From NCBI GenBank assembly GCA_963575745.1, contig CAUYUJ010003888.1:1-45000 (forward strand): a stretch of DNA of 45,000 bases, read 5' to 3'. The first letter of the stretch is position 1. Each line of letters begins with the position of its first letter. The notes beneath the pieces are model-generated. The model was not told the DNA's origin. It searched no databases and saw only the letters and a program-made list of their open reading frames with translations. Below are positions 9,211 through 18,446 of this stretch, in pieces. Origin of the DNA: Prorocentrum cordatum (lineage: Eukaryota; Sar; Dinophyceae; Prorocentrales; Prorocentraceae). The translations under genes were made by a program, and so were the position numbers.

Positions 9211-9440
9211 GCACCCTATATACAAGGGGGGTTCCGGCCCGGGGCCCGGGGCCCGGGATCTCCCATATGTGTACATATATATATATTTATATTTATATAT
9301 ATATATATATAAATATAAATATATGTGTGTATTGCTGTGTGAAAAAATAAAAAAAAAAAAAAGAAAGAAAAAAAAAAAAATGTGTGTGTATATATCTGTC
9401 GTCTCATCGTTGATTCGTCGGCCACAACAAAAACTAGCAC
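9211..9440. repeat. TA/AT and A-rich microsatellites
   Basis: (TA)n with ATTTATA interruptions at about 9266-9330, then a second A/G-rich tract at 9347-9380. Nothing coding is seen. Confidence 0.7.
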
Positions 9441-9750
9441 AAACACAAATATTAAGACAGACCGACACTTACGATATCTTACGGTATCTTACGGCGTTTG
9501 ATGCCACATCGTGGCATAGCATAGCACAGCATAGCTCAATGCTATATGCGTGTGTGTGTGTGCGTCCATCATCGTTGTTCGTCGGCCAGCCTGGCACTTG
9601 CGATATCTTATGGTATAGTATGGCGTTTGATGCCCCAGCTTGGCATAGCATAGCACCGCATAGCGCAATGCTATAGACATGTGTGTCTTCCTCGTCGTTG
9701 TCTGACGGCCAGTCTGTCACTTACGATATCTTACGGTATCTTACGGTTTT
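9440..9750 (-). repeat. decamer-bearing tandem repeat, three units
   Basis: Blocks at about 9469, 9598 (degraded) and 9719 are in the same unit context as 5655-6655. The last block abuts the exon at 9745-9951, giving it a GTAAG donor. Confidence 0.75.
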
Positions 9751-9951
9751 ATCTTTCGATGTCCGTTCGACCGATCCCTCGTAGTTGCTCCATTTCGAGG
9801 GCACATCGCCTCTCTCCTGCTCGACAGTGCGGCCCATGTTCCACTCGCTGCACCTGTCCAGCTCATGCACTGCCATGCTGTAGACATCTGCGGTGGGCTG
9901 GACCCCTAGGCGGCGGTTCTCAAGGCCCCTTCGAAACGCAGCCTGTGCCAT
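9745..9951 (-). CDS. coding exon bounded by decamers on both sides
   Basis: Exactly 69 codons on minus: MAQAAFRRGLENRRLGVQPT, then ADVYSMAVHELDRCSEWNMG, RTVEQERGDVPSKWSNYEGS and VERTSKDKT. The composition is convincingly protein-like and phase 0 at both ends. It follows TCGTAAG (acceptor AAG, or simply upstream of an ATG start) and is followed at once by GTAAGATACC (donor). No family is recognised. It may be an internal exon of the gene from 10917 or the first exon of a separate gene. Confidence 0.65.
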
Positions 9952-9980
9952 CTTACGATATCTTACGCTACCTTACGCCA
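9952..9980 (-). repeat. decamer site at the upstream edge of an exon
   Basis: Three decamers read on minus as GGCGTAAGGTAGCGTAAGAT and then ATCGTAAG, flush with the ATG at 9951. Confidence 0.6.
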
Positions 9981-10005
9981 TGCGCCCGCATGGCGCGAGG
10001 TGGCG

Positions 10006-10204
10006 TACAGTAGGAGCTCGGCCACAAGAAGCTTTCCGCAAGAAATCCCCTCAGAAACCCAAGCTTTCCGCAAGAAATCCCCTCAGAAACCCATCATTTT
10101 TTTGTCCAGGGACCTTACACGTCCCCAGGAATACCACGGAAACCCAAGAGACCCAGAGTACCCTGGAGGGAAGCAGGGCGTTTCTTGGCATGAGCCCCAA
10201 TGCA
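10006..10204. mobile_element. MITE 3, Tc1/mariner-like ends
   Basis: TA then CAGTAGGAGCTCGGCCACAA on the left, and TTTCTTGGCATGAGCCCCAA on the right, where the terminal ACTG has decayed. A 33-bp internal direct duplication (unit beginning AAGCTTTCCGCAAGAAATCC) at 10029-10091 distinguishes it from MITE 2. It lies in an intron. Confidence 0.65.
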
Positions 10205-10277
10205 AGAGACACGAGGGGACAAGGGTTTGTCGAGAAGTTAGCGAGATGGCAAGGGTTTCTCGAGGACGAGGGACATG

Positions 10278-10328
10278 AAGGACTAGGGAGAGGGAGAGAG
10301 AGAAGGAGAGAGAGTGGGGGGGGGTAAG
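10278..10328. repeat. GA-rich tract (polypyrimidine on the coding strand)
   Basis: GGGAGAGGGAGAGAGAGAAG followed by a G run. On minus it is a C/T tract downstream of the exon at 10332-10420. Confidence 0.7.
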
Positions 10329-10331
10329 AAT

Positions 10332-10420
10332 CTGAAAGTGCGTTCCGAAGGCCGGCCTTTCAGCCTCGTCAAGATCGCCTTGATGATATCAAACTTCGAC
10401 TTGATGTCGTTCTGGCTCAC
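10332..10420 (-). CDS. coding exon, unknown protein
   Basis: On minus a pyrimidine-rich run (CATCCCGTCTCCACTTCTCC) and CCCAGAG precede VSQNDIKSKFDIIKAILTRL KGRPSERTF. The frame is phase 0 with the exon at 10559-10648. The 3' boundary is uncertain, because no good GT donor follows TTTCAG. Predicted helical and amphipathic. No family recognised. Confidence 0.55.
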
Positions 10421-10492
10421 CTCTGGGCACAGGGCGTGGAGAAGTGGAGACGGGATGAGGGAGGTGCAGGGGCGCGCCCTCGCATCTCCCCC

Positions 10493-10520
10493 ATCTTACG
10501 GTATCTTACGATATCTTATG
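10493..10520 (-). repeat. decamer site inside an intron
   Basis: Two to three decamers (CATCTTACGG, TATCTTACGA, TATCTTATGG on plus) lie between two exons and are not flush with either. Confidence 0.6.
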
Positions 10521-10558
10521 GGGAAGGGGGGGTGGAGAGTAGAGAATGAGGAGGGCAC

Positions 10559-10648
10559 CTTGGGTTTGCCATCTGGCGGCACGATCGTCCCCACCACGAA
10601 GAGCTCCTTGATCCTCTCGCAGCGCTGCACCCGCTCCGTAGTCAAGCC
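10559..10648 (-). CDS. coding exon, unknown protein
   Basis: Thirty codons on minus between CCCCCCAG and the donor-like AAG-GTGCCC: GLTTERVQRCERIKELFVVG then TIVPPDGKPK. Phase 0 at both ends and joins in frame to the exon at 10332-10420. It is a charged, helix-like segment without a recognisable domain. Confidence 0.55.
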
Positions 10649-10735
10649 CTGGGGGGCGCCGCACGTCCACGCCCATATGGGGGGGCGGGGGCGATCCCCT
10701 ATGGGCATGGGTGGGTGTATTCTTCGGATATCGTG

Positions 10736-10762
10736 TAGCTTACGTCATCTTACGCTATCTCA
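10736..10762 (-). repeat. decamer site at the downstream edge of an exon
   Basis: On minus ATAGC-GTAAGATGACGTAAG: two decamer units, the first GTAAG lying at the end of the coding frame of the exon at 10754-10917. Confidence 0.55.
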
Positions 10763-10917
10763 TGGGGGAGGGTGCGTGCGATTTGCGTCGCGCCGACCTC
10801 GCTGATGGCGGCCACGAGAGCGTCGCATTGCTCGCTTGGGGCCCGCGGGAAGTCCTGGGCCCCCTGGGGGCCCTCCTCCTCGGAAGGGCCCTCGGTCCTT
10901 TGACCGGCCGACGCCAT
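10754..10917 (-). CDS. first coding exon of the long minus-strand gene
   Basis: ATG at 10917 opens MASAGQRTEGPSEEEGPQGA, then QDFPRAPSEQCDALVAAISE and VGATQIARTLPHEI. The decamer GTAAGATGACGTAAGC follows as donor. For phase agreement with the next exon the donor should be a GC site (A-GCGTAAG at 10755, or ATC-GCACGC earlier). The N-terminus is acidic and disordered, followed by a likely helix. The start is chosen because a pyrimidine run and AG lie about 15 nt upstream, as expected for a trans-spliced 5' UTR. Confidence 0.55.
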
Positions 10918-10960
10918 CTGAAGCCGAAAAGGCTGTGAAGGTGAGGTAGGGGGAGAGACC
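10918..10960 (-). promoter_or_regulatory. candidate trans-splice acceptor and short 5' UTR
   Basis: On minus TCTCCCCCTACCTCACCTTC then ACAG, followed by a 15-nt leader and ATG at 10917. A pyrimidine tract plus AG just upstream of a start codon is what spliced-leader addition needs. It could equally be an ordinary intron acceptor. Confidence 0.35.
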
Positions 10961-11040
10961 TTGAAGCTGGTCCTACATATGCCTCTACATGTCGAGGCGC
11001 TTCTACATCCCAGTGGGCCAGAATGCCTGGTGAGAGGGTG

Positions 11041-11070
11041 CATCTTACGATATCTTACGGTATCTAACGG
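11041..11070 (-). repeat. decamer site, last copy in the window
   Basis: On minus CCGTTAGATACCGTAAGATA and TCGTAAG, between the stop codon of the gene at 11115 and the start at 10917. No clear copy was seen between here and 45000. Confidence 0.6.
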
Positions 11071-11114
11071 AGCCCCCTTTCCCACCCCCGTATTTTTCCC
11101 CCAAGTCCCTGGCC

Positions 11115-11691
11115 TCAATCGATGTCCATGGGCGAGTCCAAAAATATGGGCGGGTCGAGGTCGACGATAGGAGGGCCCCTGGAACGGGACGAGTTGACGG
11201 TCTCAGCGTCGGAGTCTTCAGAACTCGTGATGTACTCGGGGTAGGCGAACCAAGGAAGCCGAACCTCAGAAGAGGAAAATGTACCGACACCGCTACCCCG
11301 CCGCCGTTTTGTCCTTCTTGGGCTTTCTGGGGATTCCTCGTTGCCACGGTTGGATTCGCTTCGAGATTCTGTTCAGAGAGTACTCTTGGAGAGGTTTGGG
11401 GATAGCGGTATCGGTACTTGTTGGTCCTCCCAGAACCACACGATCATCAGCCCATCGCCAGACCAAGGGCTCCCATGGATGGAGCACATCTTCAGCGCCA
11501 GGGGGATTGTACCGAGAATAATCCAGACGTTCTTCATAGTAGTCCAGTGGGGAGAAGACTGGCACATCGCGCGGGAGAACGGCGCAGCGGGGGCGGGGAT
11601 CTGGCGGGAACGACCACAGGCCGGGCAGGCCAAAGAAGTCGTCTTCGACGAGCGTTCTCCAGCGAAAGAAAGGTTTGGACACCTCGGCCAT
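11115..11691 (-). CDS. compact gene, about 175 aa, unknown function
   Basis: Exon 1 (11691-11418) starts at ATG: MAEVSKPFFRWRTLVEDDFF, GLPGLWSFPPDPRPRCAVLP, VFSPLDYYEERLDYSRYNPP, HPWEPLVWRWADDRVVLGGP. A 49-nt GT-AG intron (11417-11369, GTACCG...GAACAG) restores the frame of exon 2 (11368-11115): SRSESNRGNEESPESPRRTK, a GTFSSSEVRLPWFAYPEYIT segment and an acidic tail ending DLDPPIFLDSPMDID before TGA. Tryptophan and tyrosine are abundant. The intron is very short, so a one-base frameshift in a decaying gene is the alternative. No family recognised. Its upstream flank is AT-rich. Confidence 0.55.
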
Positions 11692-11779
11692 TTCGAGCCA
11701 GACGCTCTGGGAAATCAGTTTCGTGTTTCGGTGTGTATGTTTGCCCTCATCGCCCGTCTATCAATTAAATGTTTTATTT

Positions 11780-12358
11780 AACCATATGTGGTTTTGCGTT
11801 TTCGTGGTACAATGCGCCTTGTTGTTTACAGCATTTTTGTTTATGTGTGCTGTCGCTTGGCGCTGAAAGAATATTCGCTTCGGTGGCCCAGCGTGTATTC
11901 ACTCAATCTCGCGAAGAGTGTTTCCGTTTGGTGGGCTATAAAATGTGTTTGTTTTGTTTGTTTTGTTTTCTTTTTATATAAACCGAAAAAAAAGAAGAAC
12001 AACAGACAAAAATACGGGGATTGCGTTTCCGCTTGGCGCTAAAAATGTTGTTTCTTTTGTCGCTCAGCGCGCATTTCCGAATCGCACGAGGAGTTTCCCG
12101 TCTGTTGGGTGGTCGAATGCGCGTTTTTTGTTTAATTTTAAATTTGCGCTTTCGTTTGGCGCCAAAGTGGTTGATTCCTTCGTCTCCCAGCGCGCTTTTT
12201 TGGACCGCGCGAAAAGTTTTGCGCTGGCTGGGCGGTGAATTTCGATGGTTTTCGTTTGTTGTTTTTGATTTGAACTGTCGTTTGGCGTTAATTATGTTGT
12301 TTTTGCGGTCGCCCAGCGCGCTTTTTTTAATAACGCGCAACAATTTTTGGAAATCGTC
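11780..12358. repeat. AT-rich tandem repeat, about 124-bp unit
   Basis: Four copies marked by TTGGCG at 11857, 12033, 12156 and 12280. Each unit has CGTTTGGCGCTAAA, TTGTTTCTTTTGTCGCCCAG, CGCGCNTTTTTG and GCGCGAAGAGTTT-like parts. The first interval is enlarged (176 bp) by a T-rich insertion at about 11946-12000. T-rich against the GC-rich surroundings. No gene seen. Confidence 0.8.
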
Positions 12359-12371
12359 AGGGGCGTGAAAC

Positions 12372-12414
12372 CCTTAAGCATTGGACACCGGGAGAGCTCC
12401 CCCAATGCTTAAGG
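12372..12414. repeat. 13-bp perfect inverted repeat
   Basis: CCTTAAGCATTGG and CCAATGCTTAAGG are separated by 17 nt. A further CTTAAGCATT follows at once. It marks the border between the AT-rich array and satellite 1. Confidence 0.85.
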
Positions 12415-12436
12415 CTTAAGCATTCAGAGAGCTTCA

Positions 12437-13935
12437 AGAGCCTCTGGGCAGCACCCCACGATTTCCCGTTCAAAAACGGCCAACGCCCCCCTCCATGCCC
12501 CCCACCTGGGCCCGGCACCTCCACCCACGGAGCCTCTGTTCTTGGGACCACGCACCCCACGATTTCCCGCCCACCCAACGCCCCCCTCCATGCCCCCCAT
12601 CTTGCCCCGGCACACCCGTCCACGGAGCCCCTGTTTTTGGGACCCCGCACCCAACGATTTCCCGCCCAAAAACGACCAACGCCCCCCTCCACGCCCTCCA
12701 CCTGGCTCCGGCACCCCTACCCACGGAGTTTCTGTTCTTGGGACCCCGCACCCCACGAGTCCCCGCCCGCAAACGACCAACGCCCCTCCATGCCCCCCAC
12801 CTGGCCCCGGCAACCCCACCCACGGAGCCTCTGTTCTTGGGGCACCGCACCCCACTATTTCCCGCCAAATAGCGACCAACGCTTCCATCCATGCCCCCCA
12901 CCTGGCCCCGGCACCCCCACCAACGGAGTCTGTTCTTGGGACCCCGCGCCCTACGATTTCCCGCCCAAAAACAACCAACGCCCTCCTTCATGCCCCCCAC
13001 CTGGCCCCGGCACCTCCACCCACGGGGCCTCTGTTTTTGGGACCCCGCACTCCACGAGCGTGCTCAAAAACAACCAACGCCCCCCTCCATGCCCTCCACC
13101 TGGCCCCGGCACCCCACCCACGAAGTTTCTGTTCTTGGGACCCCGCGCCCCACGAATTCCCGCCCAAAAACGACCAACGCCCCCCTCCATGCCCCCCACC
13201 TGGCCCGGCACCCCCACCCACGGAGCCTCTGTTCTTGGGACCCCGCACCCCACGATTTCCCGCCCAAAAACGACCAACGCCCCCCTCCATGCATTCCACC
13301 TGGCCCCAGCACCCCCACCCGCGGAGCCCCCACTTGGCCCCGGCACCCCTACCCACGGAGCCTCTGTTCTTGGGACCACGCAACGCACCCCACGAGTTCC
13401 CGCCCAAAAACCACCAACGCCCCCCTCCATGCCCCCACTTTGCCCCGGCACACCCATCCACGGAGCCCGTGTTTTTGGGACCCCGCACCCCAAGATTTCC
13501 CGCCCAAGAACGACCAACGCCCTCCTCCATTCCCCCCCGTCCTGGCCCCGGCCGGCACCCCTACCCACGGAGCCTCTGTTCTTGGGACCACGCACCCCAT
13601 GATTTCCCCCAAAAAAACGACCAACGCCCTCCTTCATGCCCCCCACCTGGCCCCAGCACCCCCACCCACGGAGCCTCTGTTCTTGGGACCCCGCACCCCA
13701 CGATTTCCCACCCAAAAACGACCAACGCCCCCTCCATGCCCCCCACCTGGCCCCGGCACCCTTACCCACGGAGCCTCTGTTTTTGGGACCCCGCACCCAA
13801 CGATTCCACGCCCAAAAAAAACCAACGCCCCCCTCCATGCCCCCCACCTGGCCCCAGCCCCTGCACCCACGGAGCCTGTGTTCTTGCGACTCCGCACCCC
13901 GCGATTTCCCGCCCAAAAACGACCAACGCGCCCCG
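12437..13935. repeat. satellite 1, about 100-bp unit, about 15 copies
   Basis: The landmark ATTTCCCG and variants recurs at about 12461, 12562, 12657, 12758, 12857, 12956, 13057, 13155, 13255, 13395, 13495, 13602, 13702, 13802 and 13903. The unit holds CACCCACGGAGCCTCTGTTC, TTGGGACCCCGCACCCCACG, CGCCCAAAAACGACCAACGC and CCCCCTCCATGCCCCCCACC. Frames up to about 490 codons are open on plus and over 330 on minus. Because the unit is not a multiple of three, the same peptides appear in rotated frames, which argues against coding. Confidence 0.9.
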
Positions 13936-13940
13936 GGGCG

Positions 13941-14735
13941 CTGCCAGGCGCCCAACTGTCGCCACTTGGCTGTGCCCCTGGGGGATCAAGCGGAGCAACC
14001 CCCCACGCGGATCCTGACAGCACCTCGCCCTCATATGGGCAATGCCAGGCGCGCACCTGTCGCCGCTTTCCTGCGCTCCAGGGGGGGTCCAGCGGAGTGA
14101 CGTCCAACGCAGGCCCAAACAGGACCTCGCCCTCCCTGGGTGCTGCGAGGCGCTTAAATGTGGCCGCTTCCCTGCTCCCGGGGTGGTCCTTCGGAACACG
14201 ACAGATGTGGACCCAAATGGCACCTGGCCCTCCCTGCGAGCGCGCCCAGCTAATTATCGCCACTCTGCTGCACCCGTGGTGACACACGCAGACTCAAGCG
14301 GGTACTTGCCTCCCAGGTGCTGTCAAGCGGGTACTTGCCTTCCCAGGCGCCTCTGGGGTGGAGCGGAACGACGCCCCACGCGAAACCAAACAGGACATCG
14401 CCCCCTCCTGGGGGGTCCAGTGGAGTGACGACCCAGGCAGATCGAAATAGGCGCTTCGCCCTCCTCAGGGCCATGCCCGGCGCACATCCTTCGCAATTGT
14501 TCAACCGGGCAGACCCAAACAGGACCGCGCCGCCCCTTGAAGCTGCGAGGCGCGCAGCAGTCGCCACTTTGATGCGCCCCTGCGGGGTCCAGCGGAGTGA
14601 TTCCACACGCAAACCCACGCGGGGCCGCGCCGTTCCTGGGTGCTGCCAGGCGCACGACTGTCGCCGCTTTGTTGCGTCCCTGCGGTGCTACGCAGATCTT
14701 AACTGGACCTCCCCATCCCTGGTACTGCGGGGCGG
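13941..14735. repeat. satellite 2, about 100-bp unit, about eight copies
   Basis: Abuts satellite 1 but is unrelated in sequence. Units begin CTGCCAGGCGCNCACNTGTC GCCGCTTT and contain GGGGGTCCAGCGGAGTGA, CGCAGACCCAAACAGGACC and CGCCCTCCCTGGGTG. The first starts are at about 13941, 14043, 14142 and 14240. Copies diverge to the right, with a local duplication of AAGCGGGTACTTGCC at 14300-14345. Confidence 0.8.
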
Positions 14736-15677
14736 TCGCACGCACCTCCCTCTTCTCTTTGCCTAATTGTTCATCCTCCTTCTCTTCGTTGTCCTTCCTT
14801 CCTTCCCCGTCCACCCGTTTCCCAAAGAATTGCTTCGAATGGGCCCAGGGGGGCTTTTTTCCCTTATGGCTTTCACAGTGGACCGCATTCCGTTCCTATG
14901 ATCCTTCTTTTTGGCTGGACCCGTTGATGCTGCCTCGTGTTGCAGACGGGTTGGGAACGTCCCTGGGTACTTGCGTGTGCAGCTGGTATGCTTCAGATGG
15001 TTTCAGGGAAGCCTCATGGCGGTCCAAGGCGGGCCGGGAGCGCCCGAAGGTGGCTCGCGGGCAACGAACTCCTCAGGATAACCCCAAGATGGCTCCAGAG
15101 GGCCCCAGAGGAGGCACGCGAATGGCCAAGAGAGCATCAACAGGGTGGCCCAATAGAACGCCCAGATCTCAAAAGGACTCCAAAACGCATCAAGACGGAC
15201 TCATAGGGTCGAAGAAGCCTTGTATCAAACCCAATCAGATTCGAGCAGGTTTCCTCAACAAAAAACATCGCGGCCACAACAGCCTCAAGGCAGTCTTCAC
15301 CAAGTCCGAACAGGACCCCAAGACAGCCCTGACGGCCAACGATATCCTGGAAATGCGCCTAAGGCCAAAGGCCGAAGCATCCACGCTGGAGCACCAGGCG
15401 TGCGTCTTCCTGCCGCCACAGACTTGCCACGCAGTCCAACGAACCCACGTCCATTCTTCCAGGAGCCATTCCACGGAGGCCAGCCGTAACCAATTTCAGA
15501 ACATTCCAAAGGGGTCCGCGAATGTGGCGTCTGAAGAAACACAAACACTTGCGGATGGCCTCACACGAAAAAACGAAAGATGCACAGTTTTGAGAGGCAG
15601 GAAGGTGAGAGAGAGTCTCTGCAGCAGGAGCAGGAACCCAAGGTGGACGCCTGACCTCCCTGCCTCAGGCACGGCAG
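14736..15677. other. no clear gene; CTT-rich tract then unassigned DNA
   Basis: 14740-14820 is C/T-rich. Plus-strand and minus-strand frames both stay open through 14770-15700 (plus segment NKKHRGHNSLKAVFTKSEQD; minus segment EWLLEEWTWVRWTAWQVCGG). Neither has splice or start support and both could be GC-rich chance frames. Short CAAGATGGCTCC-like units occur near 15080-15200. Confidence 0.3.
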
Positions 15678-17478
15678 TTCGCCGGCCCAACGGGCCAGAG
15701 GCGTGCTAAGATCTCCGGTGACAAGTTAACAATATAACAAGTTCGCGCGCCCCCGACGCGACAAGTACCCCGCCAAAGTCCCGGCAAGTGCCTGCCAGAG
15801 ATGCTGGAGGCCCCCCAGACGGCTCAAGAGGCGCCCAAGACGGCCTCAAGAGAGCGCCCAGACGGTCCAAGAGCCCTTGGAATCCTCGAAAGATCGGCTG
15901 ACGATGCCATAAGATCGCTCCAAGACGCCCACCATGGCCTCCAGACGCCTCCAAAAGCACTCCCAAGAGGGCCCCAAGAGGCAAAATCCCACCAGCCCTC
16001 TGGGCGTAGGTGGTCTAGAGCAGATCCTCTTCCACCCCTCCCTCTTCCCCCTTGGGGAGGGGTTTACCCCTCCCCCTACCCCCTCCCCTGGACCTGGACG
16101 GGGGGGGCCGCGGGTAGTTAGAGCGTCCAAGATGGCCCAAGACGGCTCCAAGAGCGCCTCAGAGAACCCAAGATGAGCTCCAAGATGGCTCAAGATAGCG
16201 CAAGATCGCTCACGATGGCTCCTAAGATGGTTCCAAGAAGCCCAAAGACGGCCCCAAGATAACTCCAAGTGGCCAAACAGCTCCCCAAGGAGGCCCCGAA
16301 GAGGCCAAAATCGTCCCAAAACCTAAGGAAAATCAATGATTTTTGCTTTCTCGCCTTTTCGCTTCCGATGGCCATCCGAGGCCTGGAGATGGCTCCAAGA
16401 TGGCCCAAGAGGGCCCCAAGAGAGCCCCAAAAGAGCCCCAAGACGGCCCCAAGAGCGCCCAAGAGCACTCCAAGAGCGTTCCAAGAGGGGTCCAAGAGGC
16501 GATTTTAGGGGCTTCCGAGGGGGGACGCTAATTAAACCCCCCCTCTTGTTTGATCGACTCCCTCCAAGATGGCCCCAAAAGCGCCCCGAAGGCTCCCCAG
16601 AGCGCCTCAAGAGGGTCCCAAGAGGCGCCCAAGATGCCCCAAGGCGCCCAAAAAGCCCTCCAAGAGGCCCTCAAAAGACCCCCAAGAAGCTCCTTCCCCT
16701 CCTCCTCCTCCTCCTCCGATTCTTCCTCCTTCTCCGTCCTCCACGACGACGACGACGACGACGACTCCTCTTCCATCCTCCCCCTCTCGGGGTCTGTGAC
16801 AGCTTCCCCCGCCCTTTGTTAATGCTCCCCGACTTCCCTGATCACCTCAACTCCCCTGAGCATCGTTTCTGGATGGGCTGGTGGGGATACGCGAAGCGTC
16901 AACAATTCATTGATTTCCCTTAGGTTTGGACAAATTTTCGGGTTTCTCTTTTTTTGGCTTCCCGACGCTCCAAGATGGCCCTTGAGGCTCCCAAGATCGC
17001 CCCAAGAGGGTCCATGAGGACCCCAAGACAGCCCCAAGACGGCCCAAGATGGCCCCAAGACAGCCCAAGAGGCGCCCAAGACGGCCCAAGAGAGCCCCAG
17101 AACGGCCCCAAGAGGGGCCCAAGAAGGTGACCAGGAACCGAAAAGTCCAGCCTTCAGTCCCAAGATGCCCCCAGGAGGCCCCAAGAGGCCCCAAGAGGCC
17201 CCCAGGGGCCCCCAAGAGGCACCCCAAGAAGCCCCAAGAGTCCCCCAAGAGGCCCCAAGAGGCCCCAACACGGCCCCCAAGAGGCCTCAAAACTGCCTCC
17301 CAAAAGGCCCCTGAGAGGCAAACCACGAGAGCCCAACCAACATCCGTGAAGCCTCTGACCCGCCACCCACCGCCTCCGAAAAATGGCAGCCGCCCAACCG
17401 CACCGCATTGACAACAACACCCCGACAAACGACAGCGCAGCTGCAATATGGGCAGGCGGAATGAGCGAAGCGATTAAA
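15678..17478 (+). mobile_element. element A, CCAAGA-type interior with conserved ends
   Basis: The left end is TTCGCCGGCCCAACGGGCCA, then GCGTGCTAAGATCTCCGG, GTTAAC and a CGCGCGC run. The right end is GGCAGGCGGAATGAGCGAAG CGATTAAAT. The interior is CAAGATGGCCC/CCAAGAGGCC units with two family cores (about 16329 and 16905), and a GC-rich segment at 16030-16110. The inverted right end and the left end share CGCCGGCCC. No protein of its own. Its right end abuts element B. Confidence 0.6.
16735..16770. repeat. (CGA)n run in element A
   Basis: ACGACGACGACGACGACGAC within a CTCCTC-rich segment (16695-16790). Confidence 0.8.
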
Positions 17479-18446
17479 TTCGCCGGCCCAACGGGCCAGG
17501 GCGTGCTAAGATCTCCGGTACCTGGTTAACAGTATTTCTAGTTCGCGCGCGCGGGGCGGCCCCTGGGGGTCCCCGGACGAAAAGTACCCTGGCAAGGTCC
17601 CGGCAAGTCCCCGGCAAGGTCCCGGCAAGGTCGGGTCAGAGATGCCGGAGTTCTGTTTCGGAGTCCAAGAGGGCTCCAGATCGGTCCAAGAGGGCCCCGA
17701 GAAGCTTTCTAGACGGTCCAAGAGAGGCCCGAGACGGCCAAAGATCGCCCGAAGACGCCCCAGATGGCCCCAAGACAGCCCAAGAGGCCTCCAAGACGCT
17801 CCAAGGGCCTTCCAAGAGGCCTCCGAAGAGGGCCCCAAGTTGCCAAAATCGTTGATTTTCATTGGTTTTTTCGATGTTTTTTTGCGTTCTGGCCTTTTCG
17901 CTTCCGGACGCTCCAAGAGGGCCCAAGAGGCCTTCAAGACTGCTCCAAGACGGCCCACGAGGCTCCCAAGACGGCCCCGGAGCGGCCCAAGAGCGCCCCC
18001 CAGACGGCCCAAGTGCTGCCCAAGGCGGACCAAGAGGCCCCAAGACGGGCCCAAGAGGGGCTCAAGAAGGGAACCGAGAACTGAAAAATCGAGCCCTCCG
18101 CCCCAGAAGGCGCCCAGGACCCCGAAAGAGGCCCCAAGAGACTCTCCAAGACACCCCCAAGACGCCCCAATAAGCTCCCGTGAGGCCCCAAGAGGACCAA
18201 CAACGTCAGGCCCCAGGCCCCAAGAGGACCAACAAATACCGCCAAGAGCCCGCCGAAAGCCCCCCAAGAGACCGTCACGAGAGCTCAGGAGGCCCCCTGG
18301 AGGCCTCCCGAGTTCTCCAAGAGGCCTAAAAAGAGGCGCCAAGAGGCCCCAAACGGCCCCACCGAGGCTCCAAGAGGCCACGAACGCGCAAGCAAACGCC
18401 TGCGATGGCACAATACGGGCCGGCGGAATGAGCGAAGCGATTAAAT
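17479..18446 (+). mobile_element. element B, head-to-tail with element A
   Basis: Same left end as A (TTCGCCGGCCCAACGGGCCA, GCGTGCTAAGATCTCCGG, GGTTAACAG, CGCGCGCGCGG, repeated GGCAAGGTCCC) and a right end GCAAACGCCTGCGATGGCAC, ACGGGCCGGCGGAATGAGCG, AAGCGATTAAAT. One core at about 17845-17910 (AAAATCGTTGATTTTC ... TTTTCGCTTCC). It shares the junction GCGATTAAAT-TCGCCGG with A, so the pair is a tandem duplication or a nested insertion at the same site. Confidence 0.65.

Noticed and set aside
7857-9214. Minus-strand frames with about 105-residue repeats
   Set aside because: Two of the three spacings are 323 bp, which shifts the frame between copies. Composition follows the CCAAGA repeat.
12542-14017. 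491-codon plus-strand open frame
   Set aside because: It lies over satellites 1 and 2. The same peptides recur in rotated frames because the unit is about 100 bp, and the minus strand is equally open.
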